Shown in pieces: positions 1 through 7,100 of a stretch of DNA of 11,346 bases. The stretch is taken from contig SZOR01000125.1 in the NCBI GenBank assembly GCA_030263275.1, positions 1 to 11,346 of the forward strand. The letters run 5' to 3'. The notes beneath the pieces were generated by a model that was not told the DNA's origin, ran no database searches, and saw nothing but the letters and a program-made list of their open reading frames with translations. Position numbers and translations under genes: made by a program. Every line of letters starts with the position of its first letter. Position 1 is the stretch's first letter. The DNA comes from DSNY01 sp016861185 (GTDB lineage Bacteria > Pseudomonadota > Gammaproteobacteria > Burkholderiales > Burkholderiaceae_F).

Positions 1-2
1 AC

Positions 3-200
3 GGCTACGCGCTGCGGATTGCCGGCCCCGCGCCGACGCTGGCACAGCTCGGCGACCTGATCGCGCTCGAACGGCGCTGCTGTCCGTTCCTCGGCTTCGA
101 TCTGCGCTGTCCGCCCGAAGAAGACGAATTCGCGCTGCGCGTCTGGGGTCCGCCCGCGGCCAAGCCTTTCATCCGCGCGACCTTCGTCGAGACCGACTGA
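3..200 (+). CDS. Partial small CCPFL-motif protein, C-terminal 65 residues
   Basis: This frame is open from the left edge to a TGA at 198-200; the start lies outside the window. The visible 65 residues contain the motif LERRCCPFLGFDL (fragment residues 22-34), with paired cysteines at 26-27 and another at 36. After it come an acidic stretch and a GPPAAKPFI segment near the end. Small bacterial proteins with an ERxCCPFLxF motif and a terminal GPxGxKxF-like segment are a recurrent uncharacterised family. The vicinal cysteines suggest metal or thiol chemistry, but this is inference. No membrane segment is visible in the fragment. The gene converges on the anti-sigma gene, leaving a 28-bp gap with no clear terminator. 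Function is unknown; confidence concerns the existence of the gene. Confidence 0.7.
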   Translation, partial: GYALRIAGPAPTLAQLGDLIALERRCCPFLGFDLRCPPEEDEFALRVWGPPAAKPFIRATFVETD

Positions 201-228
201 AGGCGAACGCCGCGCGCCGCAAGCCGCT

Positions 229-804
229 TCACGCGCCCGGCCAGGGCGTGTGGAAGAACCGGTATTCGCCGAGCACGCGATCACGCCCCTGCTCGACCGC
301 CACGAGCTGCATCTTCGAGGTCGTCGCCTGCTGCCGGCGGATGCGATCGACGCGCGGCACGACAACGACCTCGCCGGCCGCCGCGGAGAACGGGATGTCG
401 GCCAGGCGCTCCGGCGCGGCGCCCTCGCCCTCGATAACGACGAGATCGAGCCGCTCGACACCGGCCAGCGGCGCCTGCAAGCGCGAGATCAGCAGATCGT
501 CGTCGGGGGCGACGGTGCAGTGCACGCTGCCGTCGCGCGGAACGCGGTATTCGCGCAGGCGCAGCCCGGCTGCGCCCAGCGCCTCGACGAAGGCGGCGGA
601 CACGATCGCCGTGACGTCGCCCCGGCGCACCAGCGCTCGGATGCCGCCGGCCAGTTCGGCGATCCGCTCGAGCGTCGCGCAGCACTCGCCGCAAGCGAAC
701 AGATGCCGCTCGACGTCTTCCTCGCGCGCGGCGTCGAGGTCGCCGAGCCAGTAGTCGACCAGCGCGGCGAACGGTATAGGCGCGGCGCAGGTCGGTCGGC
801 TCAT
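229..804 (-). CDS. zf-HC2-type zinc-finger anti-sigma factor, soluble
   Basis: A 191-residue protein. Its N-terminus carries the zinc-binding anti-sigma signature H-x3-C-x2-C (H34, C38, C41, with an extra C42) inside a helical segment that follows the sequence DYWLGDLDAAREEDVE. This matches the ZAS/zf-HC2 fold that holds ECF sigma factors inactive. The remaining ~130 residues look beta-rich, are polar, and show no membrane-spanning segment, so the protein is predicted to be cytoplasmic rather than an inner-membrane sensor. The ATG overlaps the sigma factor stop in an ATGA arrangement, and a GGAGG lies 10 nt upstream within the last sigma codons. Co-translation with its partner is therefore likely. 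The usual role is to bind the sigma factor and release it on a signal; a Cys/His zinc site suggests a redox or metal signal, which is inference. The C-terminal domain is not recognised. Confidence 0.85.
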   Translation of the reverse strand: MSRPTCAAPIPFAALVDYWLGDLDAAREEDVERHLFACGECCATLERIAELAGGIRALVRRGDVTAIVSAAFVEALGAAGLRLREYRVPRDGSVHCTVAPDDDLLISRLQAPLAGVERLDLVVIEGEGAAPERLADIPFSAAAGEVVVVPRVDRIRRQQATTSKMQLVAVEQGRDRVLGEYRFFHTPWPGA

Positions 805-1406
805 GACGCCCCCGCCTCCACGCAGTCGCGCAGACGCTGCAACGCGCGATGCCGGATCACGCGCACGTTGGCCTCGGACAGGCCCAGCTCGACGCCTACG
901 TTGCGCGCCGGGCGCTCGTCGTAGAAGCTCAGCACGAGCACCGAGCGGTCGCGCTCGGCGAGCCGTTCCAGACAGTCGCGCAACCGCGCATGATCGAGCG
1001 CGGGCGCGTGGGACGGATCGACCGCCGGCACGTCGTCGCCGTAGGTCTGCAGCAGCCGTTCGCGACGAGCCAATCCTCGCCGCAGGTCGACGACGAGCTG
1101 ACGGCTCGTGCCGAACACGAAGGACACGATCTGCTCCGGATCGCGGATCGCACCGCTGCGCAGCCGCTCGAGCGTCATCATCAGCACCTGCTGAGCGAGG
1201 TCGGCCGCCGCGTGCGCATCGCGCAGATGCCGCAGGCCGTACAGGCGCACGCGCGGCGCCAGCCGCCGGCACAGCGCAGCCTCCGCCTCGCCGTCGATCC
1301 CGGGACGCGCGGCGGCGATGCGGCGCGCCAGCGCTGCATCGTCGTCCCGCTCGACGGGGTCGTCGCGTCGTCGCTCCACGCGGCAAGCATAAGCCAGGGC
1401 CTCCAC
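801..1406 (-). CDS. ECF-type sigma-70 family RNA polymerase sigma factor
   Basis: About 201 residues with the two-domain layout of ECF sigma factors. Region 2 spans roughly residues 25-100 and includes the DLAQQVLMMTLERL helix and an FVFGTSRQLVVDLRRG segment. Region 4 spans roughly 140-195 (LRDCLERLAERDRSVLVLSFY, then the helix-turn-helix VGVELGLSEANVRVIRHRALQRLR). It directs core RNA polymerase to a small regulon. It is followed in a 4-bp ATGA overlap by a zinc-finger anti-sigma gene, its expected inhibitor. The start is uncertain: the longest frame begins with GTG at 1406 and an in-frame GTG lies at 1379. No good Shine-Dalgarno sequence is placed for either, while a GGAGG at 1404-1400 sits 9 nt before an out-of-frame ATG at 1390. 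The palindrome at 1410-1448 lies immediately upstream, so autoregulation from it is plausible. Confidence 0.88.
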   Translation of the reverse strand: MEALAYACRVERRRDDPVERDDDAALARRIAAARPGIDGEAEAALCRRLAPRVRLYGLRHLRDAHAAADLAQQVLMMTLERLRSGAIRDPEQIVSFVFGTSRQLVVDLRRGLARRERLLQTYGDDVPAVDPSHAPALDHARLRDCLERLAERDRSVLVLSFYDERPARNVGVELGLSEANVRVIRHRALQRLRDCVEAGAS

Positions 1407-1409
1407 GGC

Positions 1410-1448
1410 GAGGGGGTGTAACGAAACGCCGGTTCGTTACACCTCCTC
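1410..1448. promoter_or_regulatory. Near-perfect palindrome in the sigma/ODP divergent promoter region
   Basis: Left arm 1410-1425 and right arm 1433-1448 are inverted repeats with 15 of 16 positions complementary, separated by 7 bp (1426-1432). The inner 11 bp are perfect (GGTGTAACGAA against TTCGTTACACC). The element lies between the divergent sigma and MBL-fold genes and ends 15 bp before the GGAGG of the latter. Because it is symmetric, a GTAACG-like motif appears on both strands; GTAAC is reminiscent of known ECF -35 elements. It could therefore be a paired promoter, an operator for a dimeric repressor, or an RNA hairpin. The sequence alone does not choose between these. Confidence 0.6.
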
Positions 1449-1472
1449 TTTCCCAACCCCACGGAGGCACCC

Positions 1473-2249
1473 ATGATCACGAACTCGCAGTCCGGCACCA
1501 ACGTCCACGAAATCGCCGACGGGATCTACCGCATCAACACGCCGGTGGCGATCCCGGATGGGCCGGGCGGCTTCAACTTCAACCAGTACCTGATCCTCGA
1601 CGATGCGCCGCTGCTGTTCCACACCGGACCGCGCCGGCTGTTCCCGCTGGTGCGCGAGGCGGTGGCCGCGCTGATGCCGGTCGAGGGGCTGCGCTACGTT
1701 GCCTTTTCACACGTCGAAGCCGACGAATGCGGTGCGCTGAACGAATGGCTCGCGGTCGCGCCGCGCGCCGAACCCGTGTGCAGCCGCATCGCCGCGATGG
1801 TTTCGATCGGCGACCTCGCCGACCGCGCGCCGCGCGCACTCGCCGACGGCGAGGTGCTGAAGCTCGGACACCATGCGCTGCGCTGGTTCGACACCCCGCA
1901 CGTGCCGCACGGCTGGGACTGCGGCCTAATGATGGAGACCGCGACGCGCACGCTGCTCGCCGGCGATTTGTTCACCCAGGGCGGCAGCGGCGCGGTACCG
2001 CTGACGGAGTCCGACATCCTGGAGCCGAGCGAAGCCTTCCGCGCGCCGCTCGACTACTTCGCGCACGCGCCCGACACCGGCGCGATCCTCGAGAAGCTCG
2101 CACGCGAACGGCCGACCACGCTGGCCTGCATGCACGGCAGCGCTTGGCGCGGCGATGGTGCTCAGCTCTTGCGCGCGCTGGCGCAGCGGCTGAACGGCGC
2201 GCATGCGAGCGCCGCCGATCGACGCGAGAGCCTCGGGCTCGCCGCGTGA
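1473..2249 (+). CDS. MBL-fold ODP-family (flavodiiron-like) diiron protein, stand-alone
   Basis: A 258-residue metallo-beta-lactamase-fold protein. The ligand pattern is that of the oxygen-binding diiron (ODP) family: H80-x-E82-x-D84, then H143 and H146 in TPHVPH, D165 in LLAGDLF, and H221 in CMHGSAW. This spacing closely follows flavodiiron proteins. In those proteins the HxExD motif is usually followed by a second His, which here is Glu (E85). There is no flavodoxin or rubredoxin domain, so electrons, if used, must come from a partner. Known relatives reduce O2 or NO or act as gas sensors; the activity of this single-domain branch is not established. The start is supported by GGAGG at 1463-1467, 5 nt before the ATG. 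It is divergent from the ECF sigma/anti-sigma pair and shares the palindromic intergenic region with it, suggesting it is a target of, or signal input to, that pair. Confidence 0.85.
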   Translation: MITNSQSGTNVHEIADGIYRINTPVAIPDGPGGFNFNQYLILDDAPLLFHTGPRRLFPLVREAVAALMPVEGLRYVAFSHVEADECGALNEWLAVAPRAEPVCSRIAAMVSIGDLADRAPRALADGEVLKLGHHALRWFDTPHVPHGWDCGLMMETATRTLLAGDLFTQGGSGAVPLTESDILEPSEAFRAPLDYFAHAPDTGAILEKLARERPTTLACMHGSAWRGDGAQLLRALAQRLNGAHASAADRRESLGLAA

Positions 2250-2279
2250 CGCCATCGGCCGGCGCTTGACCTCGAGGGA

Positions 2280-2309
2280 GCGGCGCCGCCGTCAGCGCGG
2301 CGGCGCTGC
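2280..2309. terminator. Strong GC hairpin between convergent genes
   Basis: Arms 2280-2291 and 2298-2309 form a 12-bp stem (11 Watson-Crick pairs and one G-T) with a 6-nt loop. It lies 30 bp past the MBL-fold stop and about 100 bp past the pyrophosphatase stop, so it may serve transcripts from either side. No T-tract follows on either strand, so intrinsic termination is not certain. Confidence 0.4.
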
Positions 2310-2338
2310 GAACGGCTGAACCAATCGCCGGATCAGTG

Positions 2339-2379
2339 CTCCTCACCCGGCCCTTCTCCTAATACGTGGGCGAGGGGAG
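2339..2379. repeat. Degenerate interspersed palindromic repeat
   Basis: The stretch CTCCTCACCC (2339-2348) and GGGCGAGGGGAG (2368-2379) form imperfect inverted arms around a pyrimidine-rich centre. The CCTCACCCGGCCCTTCTCC wording is typical of short intergenic repeats scattered through many proteobacterial genomes. Assignment is by recognition of the pattern only; only one copy is visible in this window. Confidence 0.35.
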
Positions 2380-2406
2380 TTTCGAGCGGCGCCTCGCGCC
2401 GAAGAA

Positions 2407-2955
2407 TCAGAAGGCCGGCTTCGGCGAAGCGTTCTTGTACGCCTCGACCGCAGCGAGGATCTCGCGGCGCGCTTCGTCGGGACCGGCCCAGCCGATCACC
2501 TTGACCCACTTGCCGGGCTCCAGATCCTTGTAGTGCTCGAAGAAGTGCCGGATCTGGTCGAGCCGTTCGGGCGCGATGTCCTCGGGCTTGCGCCAGTGCT
2601 TGTACCAGGGCAGGCACTTGTCGATCGGCACTGCGAGCAGCTTCGAGTCGCCGCCCGCCTCGTCTTCCATCTTCAGCACGCCGAGCGGGCGGCAGCGCAC
2701 GACCACACCGTGCTGCAGCGGAAACGGCGTGATCACCAGCACGTCGACCGGATCGCCGTCGTCGGCGATCGTGTGCGGGATGTAGCCGTAGTTGCACGGG
2801 TAGTGCATCGCCGTGCCGATGAAGCGGTCGACGAACAGCGCGCCGGTTTCCTTGTCGACCTCGTACTTGATCGGATCGGCGTGCGCCGGGATCTCGATGA
2901 TGACGTTGAAGTCGTCCGGCAGTGCGCGGCCGGAGGGCACGCGGTCCAGTCCCAT
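2407..2955 (-). CDS. ppa: Inorganic pyrophosphatase (family I)
   Basis: A 182-residue soluble family I pyrophosphatase, close to the usual ~175-180 residues. It hydrolyses pyrophosphate to two phosphates in the cytoplasm and so pulls nucleotide, amino-acid activation and other biosynthetic reactions forward. The Mg2+/PPi site is complete: E21, K30, E32, R44, Y52 and Y56, the signature DDGDPVDVL with D66, D68 and D71, then D98, D103, K105, and Y142-K143. The frame stays open upstream, but the ATG at 2955 is chosen because the conserved protein begins just after it and a GAG-type ribosome site (GAGCAGACG) precedes it. It is divergent from the aldehyde dehydrogenase, with 110 bp between. A TACAAT -10-like box lies upstream. 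Confidence 0.96.
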   Translation of the reverse strand: MGLDRVPSGRALPDDFNVIIEIPAHADPIKYEVDKETGALFVDRFIGTAMHYPCNYGYIPHTIADDGDPVDVLVITPFPLQHGVVVRCRPLGVLKMEDEAGGDSKLLAVPIDKCLPWYKHWRKPEDIAPERLDQIRHFFEHYKDLEPGKWVKVIGWAGPDEARREILAAVEAYKNASPKPAF

Positions 2956-2987
2956 CGTCTGCTCGCTTTGGATTCGATTCGCAAACG

Positions 2988-2993
2988 ATTGTA
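2988..2993 (-). promoter_or_regulatory. Candidate -10 element for ppa
   Basis: Read on the minus strand, 2993-2988 is TACAAT, matching the sigma-70 -10 consensus at 5 of 6 positions. It would place the transcript start near 2981, about 26 nt before the ppa ATG. No convincing -35 box is present at 16-18 bp, so the call rests on the -10 alone. Confidence 0.4.
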
Positions 2994-3052
2994 GCGGCGC
3001 ACCCGTTTGGAGCCCCGCGCGTCGCCGCCTCATAATCGCGTTCGTAACCTCA

Positions 3053-3060
3053 GGGGAGGA
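3053..3060 (+). promoter_or_regulatory. Strong ribosome binding site of the aldehyde dehydrogenase
   Basis: GGGGAGGA ends 5 nt before the ATG at 3066 and fixes that start. A CATAAT at 3031-3036 could be the -10 of the same gene, but the matching -35 region is poor. Confidence 0.6.
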
Positions 3061-3065
3061 CGGCC

Positions 3066-4538
3066 ATGGATGGCGGATGGATCGCCGCCGCTGGCGGGCA
3101 TCACTTCATCAACAACCGCTGGATTGAAGCGCGCTCGGGCCAGTCGATCGACGTGATCGATCCGTCCGACGGCAAGGCCTTCGCGAAGATCGCGCGCGGC
3201 AACGCGGCCGACATCGACGCGGCGGTGAAAGCCGCGCGCGCGGCCTACGGCGAAAGCGGCGACGGCGCGTGGGGACGGCTCAACGCGACCGAACGCGGGC
3301 GGCTGCTCGCGCGGCTTTCGCAGGCGGTGCTCGATCACCTCGAAGAACTGGCGCGGCTGGAATCGCGCACGACCGGCAAGCCGTTGAGGCAGGGCCGCGC
3401 CGATGCGAACGCGCTGGCGCGCTACTTCGAGTACTACGCCGGCGCGGCCGACAAGCTGCACGGCGAGACGATCCCTTACCAGACCGGCATGACGGTGCTG
3501 ACGATCCGCGAGCCGCACGGCGTCACCGCCCACATCGTGCCGTGGAACTATCCGATGCAGATCTTCGGCCGCAGCGCCGGCGCCGCATTGGCCGCGGGCA
3601 ATGCCTGCGTCGTCAAGCCGGCCGAAGACGCGTGCCTGTCGCTCGCGCGCGTGGCCGAGCTTGCCGCGGAGGTCGGCTTTCCCAACGGCGCGCTGAACAT
3701 CGTCACCGGCTACGGCCACGAAGCGGGTGCGGCACTCACCGCGCATGCGGGGATCGACCACATCTCCTTCACCGGGTCGCCGGCGACCGGCACGCTGGTC
3801 GCGCAGGCTGCGGCGAAGCATCACTGCCCGGTCACGCTCGAGCTCGGCGGCAAGAGCCCGCAGATCGTCTTCGCCGACGCCGATCTCGACGAAGTGCTGC
3901 CGGTCGCGCTGAACGCGATCGTGCAGAACTGCGGACAAACCTGCTCGGCCGGCAGCCGGCTGCTCGTCGAACGGCGTGTCTACGAGCCGCTGCTCGAGCG
4001 CATCGGCGAAGCAATGTCGAAGCTGCGCGTCGGGCCCGCGCTCGCCGATCTCGACGCCGGTCCGCTGATCCGGCGCAACCAACTGCAACGCGTCTGGGAC
4101 TATCTGAGCCAGGCGCAGACCGATGGCATCGCGATCGCTGCGCAGGGGCATGTCGTCGAAGACGCGCCGGAAACGGGCTACTACCAGGCGCCCACACTGC
4201 TGCGCGACGTGCCGCCGAACCACAGGATCGCGCAGGAGGAGATCTTCGGTCCCGTGCTCGCCGCGCTGCCGTTCGAGTCCGAAGAGGAAGCGCTGCGCAT
4301 CGCCAACGGCACGATGTACGGCCTGGTCGCCGGCGTGTGGACGCGCGACGGCGCGCGCCAGCTTCGGCTCGCGCGCAAGCTGCGCTGCGGCCAAGTCTTC
4401 ATCAACAACTACGGCGCGGGCGGCGGCATCGAATTGCCGTTCGGGGGCGTCAAGTCGAGCGGCTACGGCCGCGAAAAAGGCTTCGAAGCGCTGCTCGGCT
4501 TCACCACGCTGAAGACCATCGCGATCAAGCACGGGTGA
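3066..4538 (+). CDS. NAD(P)+-dependent aldehyde dehydrogenase
   Basis: A 490-residue member of the aldehyde dehydrogenase superfamily, full length for the class. It oxidises an aldehyde to the carboxylic acid with NAD(P)+. The catalytic set is intact: the oxyanion-hole Asn in PWNYPMQ (N161), the general base in LELGGKSP (E259), and the nucleophile in NCGQTCSAGSRL (C293). The EEIFGPVL and PFGGVKSSGYGREKG motifs near the C-terminus are also present. The N-terminal part resembles betaine-aldehyde and other broad medium-chain aldehyde dehydrogenases, but the substrate cannot be told from sequence. The start follows a strong GGGGAGGA site. A short-chain dehydrogenase follows in the same direction after 97 bp containing a long hairpin repeat; together they could oxidise an alcohol via a carbonyl to an acid. 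Confidence 0.95.
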   Translation: MDGGWIAAAGGHHFINNRWIEARSGQSIDVIDPSDGKAFAKIARGNAADIDAAVKAARAAYGESGDGAWGRLNATERGRLLARLSQAVLDHLEELARLESRTTGKPLRQGRADANALARYFEYYAGAADKLHGETIPYQTGMTVLTIREPHGVTAHIVPWNYPMQIFGRSAGAALAAGNACVVKPAEDACLSLARVAELAAEVGFPNGALNIVTGYGHEAGAALTAHAGIDHISFTGSPATGTLVAQAAAKHHCPVTLELGGKSPQIVFADADLDEVLPVALNAIVQNCGQTCSAGSRLLVERRVYEPLLERIGEAMSKLRVGPALADLDAGPLIRRNQLQRVWDYLSQAQTDGIAIAAQGHVVEDAPETGYYQAPTLLRDVPPNHRIAQEEIFGPVLAALPFESEEEALRIANGTMYGLVAGVWTRDGARQLRLARKLRCGQVFINNYGAGGGIELPFGGVKSSGYGREKGFEALLGFTTLKTIAIKHG

Positions 4539-4547
4539 ATCGATTCA

Positions 4548-4614
4548 CCACGGAGACACAGAGAGCACAGAGAAAAGCGTCCCGTCTTTCTCGGTGATCT
4601 CGGTGTCTCGGTGG
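4548..4614. repeat. Interspersed hairpin repeat with 28-bp imperfect arms
   Basis: Left arm 4548-4575 (begins CCACGGAGACACAGAGAG) and right arm 4587-4614 (ends GGTGTCTCGGTGG) are inverted copies that match at 24 of 28 positions, with an 11-nt loop. The wording CCACGGAGACACAGAGA/TCTCGGTGTCTCGGTGG is that of a palindromic intergenic repeat I recognise from many unrelated environmental bacteria. It starts 9 bp past the aldehyde dehydrogenase stop and ends 21 bp before the next ATG. It could act as a transcript-stabilising or terminating hairpin between the two genes. Confidence 0.75.
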
Positions 4615-4635
4615 TTTCATCAGGAACTCTGAAAC

Positions 4636-5394
4636 ATGAGACTGCAGAACAAGGTTGCGATCGTTACCGGCGGCGCGTCCGGCTTCGGTCGCGGTATCGC
4701 CGAGCGGTTCGCCGAAGAGGGCTGCGCGGTGATCGTCAACGACCTGGCACGCGAAGAGGGCGAACGCGTCGCGGCGGCGATCCGCGCCGCGGGTGGACGC
4801 GCGCAGTTCGCCTACGGCGACGTGTCGAAGGGCGCGGACGTCAAGGGCCTGCTGGACGCCGCGCTTGCACACTTCGGGCGGCTCGACATCGTCGTCAACA
4901 ACGCCGGCACCACGCATCGCAACCGGCCGTTGCTCGAAGTCGACGAAGCAACGTTCGACCGCGTCTACGCGGTCAACGTCAAGAGCATCTACTGGACGGC
5001 GCAGCACATGGTGCCGTACTTCCGCACGCAGGGCGGCGGCTGCTTCGTCAACATCGCGTCGACCGCCGGCGTGCGGCCGCGCCCGGGGCTCGTCTGGTAC
5101 AACGGCAGCAAGGGGGCGGTGATCGTCACGAGCAAGGCGATGGCCGCGGAACTCGGCCCGGATCGCATCCGCGTCAACTGCGTCAACCCGGTGATCGGCG
5201 AAACGGGTCTGCTGGAAGACTTCATGGGCATGCCCGACACGCCGGAGAACCGCAGGAAGTTTCTCGCGACGATCCCGCTCGGGCGCTTCTCGCGCCCGCT
5301 CGACGTCGCCAACGCGTGCCTTTACCTCGCTTCCGACGAAGCAGAGTTCATCACCGGCACGTGCCTCGAGGTCGACGGCGGACGCTGCGTCTGA
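4636..5394 (+). CDS. Short-chain dehydrogenase/reductase (classical SDR)
   Basis: A 252-residue classical SDR, the standard length. The Rossmann cofactor motif TGGASGFG is at residues 11-18. D36 at the end of the second strand (VIVNDL) favours NAD(H) over NADP(H). NNAG is at 88-91 and the catalytic residues are S142, Y155 and K159 (WYNGSKG). The C-terminal ITGTCLEVDGG segment is typical of FabG-like and glucose-dehydrogenase-like members. It would interconvert a hydroxyl and a carbonyl group; the exact substrate is unknown. The start is supported by AGGA 10 nt upstream. It follows the aldehyde dehydrogenase in the same direction and ends 5 bp before the stop of the convergent antiporter gene, leaving no room for a terminator there. 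Confidence 0.95.
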   Translation: MRLQNKVAIVTGGASGFGRGIAERFAEEGCAVIVNDLAREEGERVAAAIRAAGGRAQFAYGDVSKGADVKGLLDAALAHFGRLDIVVNNAGTTHRNRPLLEVDEATFDRVYAVNVKSIYWTAQHMVPYFRTQGGGCFVNIASTAGVRPRPGLVWYNGSKGAVIVTSKAMAAELGPDRIRVNCVNPVIGETGLLEDFMGMPDTPENRRKFLATIPLGRFSRPLDVANACLYLASDEAEFITGTCLEVDGGRCV

Positions 5395-5399
5395 CGCGC

Positions 5400-7100
5400 T
5401 CACCGCGCCGCCGCGTCGCCGCGCGGCGTCACGCGCAGCCCGACGCGGCGGATCCTTCCTCCTTCGGCCTGCCGCACCGTCAACACGACGCGGCCGGCGG
5501 CGATGCGGTCCCCCACTGCGGGCCGGCCGCGCAGCTTCGCGCGCAGGAAATCGCCGACCGACTGCCCGGCCGTTGCGTCGGACGGGATCTCGAGCCCGTA
5601 GTAGTCGCGCAGATCGCCGAGCGTGGTCGCCGCATCGAGCGACCACTCGGGAATCGCCGGCGCCGGCGCAAACAACTCCTCCAACTCGCCGACGGTTTCG
5701 TCGCGCGCGAGCACGGCCACGACGTCGCCGGCGGCGAGCGTCGTTCCCGCGATCGAGTGGCCGCCGCGCACGATCTCGACCACGCGCGCGCCGCCGGGAA
5801 GGTCGAGTTCGTCGAGCGGCCGCCCGGCCACGCGCGCCTCGGGCAGCACGCGAAGCTGCACCAGTTCGCGGCCGTCGCGGCTTCCTTCGATCGCCTCGGC
5901 CGACAGGATCGGCGAACTCGCGGGAACGATCACCTGCGCCAGCCGCGCGGCGAAGGGCAACGAAGCGCCTTGCGCGAGCAGCGACAGCAGCACGGTGAAG
6001 AACGTGAGATGGAACAGCAGCGCGGCGTCGGCGATGCCGGCCATCAGCGGAAACAGCGCGAGCACGATCGGCACCGCGCCGCGCAGCCCGACCCAGCCGA
6101 TGAACGCGATCTCGCGCGGCGAGTAGCGGAACGGCGCGAGAAAGACCGCGACCGCGACCGGGCGCGCGAGAACGATCAGTCCGATGCCGATCGCGAGCGC
6201 GCCCGCCGCCACTTCAGCGAGGTCATTGACGTCGGTGAACAGCCCGAGGATCAGGAACATGCCCGCCTGCGCGAGCCACGCCAGCCCGTCGCTGACGCGC
6301 AGCACGTCTTCGGTCACGTGCACACGCCGGCGCGCCACGATCATGCCCGCGAGGAAGATCGCGAGGAAGCCGCTGCCGCCCAGCAGGTTCGTCGTCGCGA
6401 AGATCAGCAGTCCGCCCGACTGGATCAGCAGCGCGTACAGACCCTCGGTCACGCGCACGCGCGCGATGATCTCGGCGAGCACGCGGCCGAGCAGCCAGCC
6501 GCAGCCGAGCCCGACGCCGAACTGCAGTGCGAACATCGGCAACAGGCTGGCGGCGCTCGCCTCCGGCAGCCGGATCAGCTCGATCATCGATACGGTGAGG
6601 AACACGGCCATCGGGTCGTTGATGCCCGATTCGACCTCGAGCGTGGCGCTGACGCGCTCGTTCAGCCGCAGTCCGCCGGCGCGCAGCAGCGCGAACACCG
6701 CGGCGGCGTCGGTCGAGCCGACGATCGCGCCCATCAGCATCGCGTAGCGCCAGTCGAAGCCGAGCAGTGCCGCCGCAAGCAGCCCCACCAGCACGGCGGT
6801 CAGCACGACGCCGAAGGTGGCCAGCACGAGCGCCGGCGCGGCGACCATGCGGAAGGTCGACGCCCGCGTGCGCAGGCCGCCGTCGAGCAGGATCACCGCC
6901 AGCGCAAGGTTGCCGATCAGCGCCGCGGTCGGCGTGCCGATGAATCCCTCCGGTGCGCCCGGCAGCTCGGTCGCGAACAAGCCGACCGCGAGGAATACCA
7001 GCAGCGCCGGCACGCCGAACCGCTGCGACAGCGCCGACAGCAGGATCGCGACGAACAGCAACGCGCCGGCCGCCAGCAGGACTTCGTTGATCACGCCCAT
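5400..7100 (-). CDS. CPA1-family K+/H+ (or Na+/H+) antiporter, NhaP2/CvrA type
   Basis: A 566-residue inner-membrane cation/proton antiporter. Residues 1 to about 390 form a many-helix exchanger domain, with LLDGGLR at 71-77, GSTDAAAVF at 128-136 (D131), ESGINDPMAVFL at 157-168 (the ion-binding N161-D162) and GLRGAVPIVLA at 338-348. A TrkA_C nucleotide/ion-sensing domain follows (about 411-478), then a CorC_HlyC-type domain (about 490-560). This three-part layout is that of NhaP2/CvrA, which exports K+ in exchange for H+ and helps at low osmolarity. The cation is inferred from the family. The frame is open further upstream, but the ATG at 7100 starts at the expected N-terminus (MGVINEVLLAAGALLF); no clear ribosome site is seen. 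It lies downstream of dctM in the same direction, after 178 bp, and converges on the SDR. Confidence 0.92.
   Translation of the reverse strand: MGVINEVLLAAGALLFVAILLSALSQRFGVPALLVFLAVGLFATELPGAPEGFIGTPTAALIGNLALAVILLDGGLRTRASTFRMVAAPALVLATFGVVLTAVLVGLLAAALLGFDWRYAMLMGAIVGSTDAAAVFALLRAGGLRLNERVSATLEVESGINDPMAVFLTVSMIELIRLPEASAASLLPMFALQFGVGLGCGWLLGRVLAEIIARVRVTEGLYALLIQSGGLLIFATTNLLGGSGFLAIFLAGMIVARRRVHVTEDVLRVSDGLAWLAQAGMFLILGLFTDVNDLAEVAAGALAIGIGLIVLARPVAVAVFLAPFRYSPREIAFIGWVGLRGAVPIVLALFPLMAGIADAALLFHLTFFTVLLSLLAQGASLPFAARLAQVIVPASSPILSAEAIEGSRDGRELVQLRVLPEARVAGRPLDELDLPGGARVVEIVRGGHSIAGTTLAAGDVVAVLARDETVGELEELFAPAPAIPEWSLDAATTLGDLRDYYGLEIPSDATAGQSVGDFLRAKLRGRPAVGDRIAAGRVVLTVRQAEGGRIRRVGLRVTPRGDAAAR

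Noticed and set aside
229..1470. Extending the anti-sigma gene upstream into one 413-residue protein
   Set aside because: The upstream part is the sigma gene read in another frame; the ATG at 804 overlaps the sigma stop and starts the conserved domain.
803..2269. A 488-codon + strand frame over the sigma and MBL-fold genes
   Set aside because: Composition is Arg/Ala-rich, it overlaps two well-supported genes and has no recognisable domain.
3030..4532. A 500-codon open frame antisense to the aldehyde dehydrogenase
   Set aside because: The sense strand has an intact, motif-complete enzyme with a strong ribosome site; the antisense product shows no family features.
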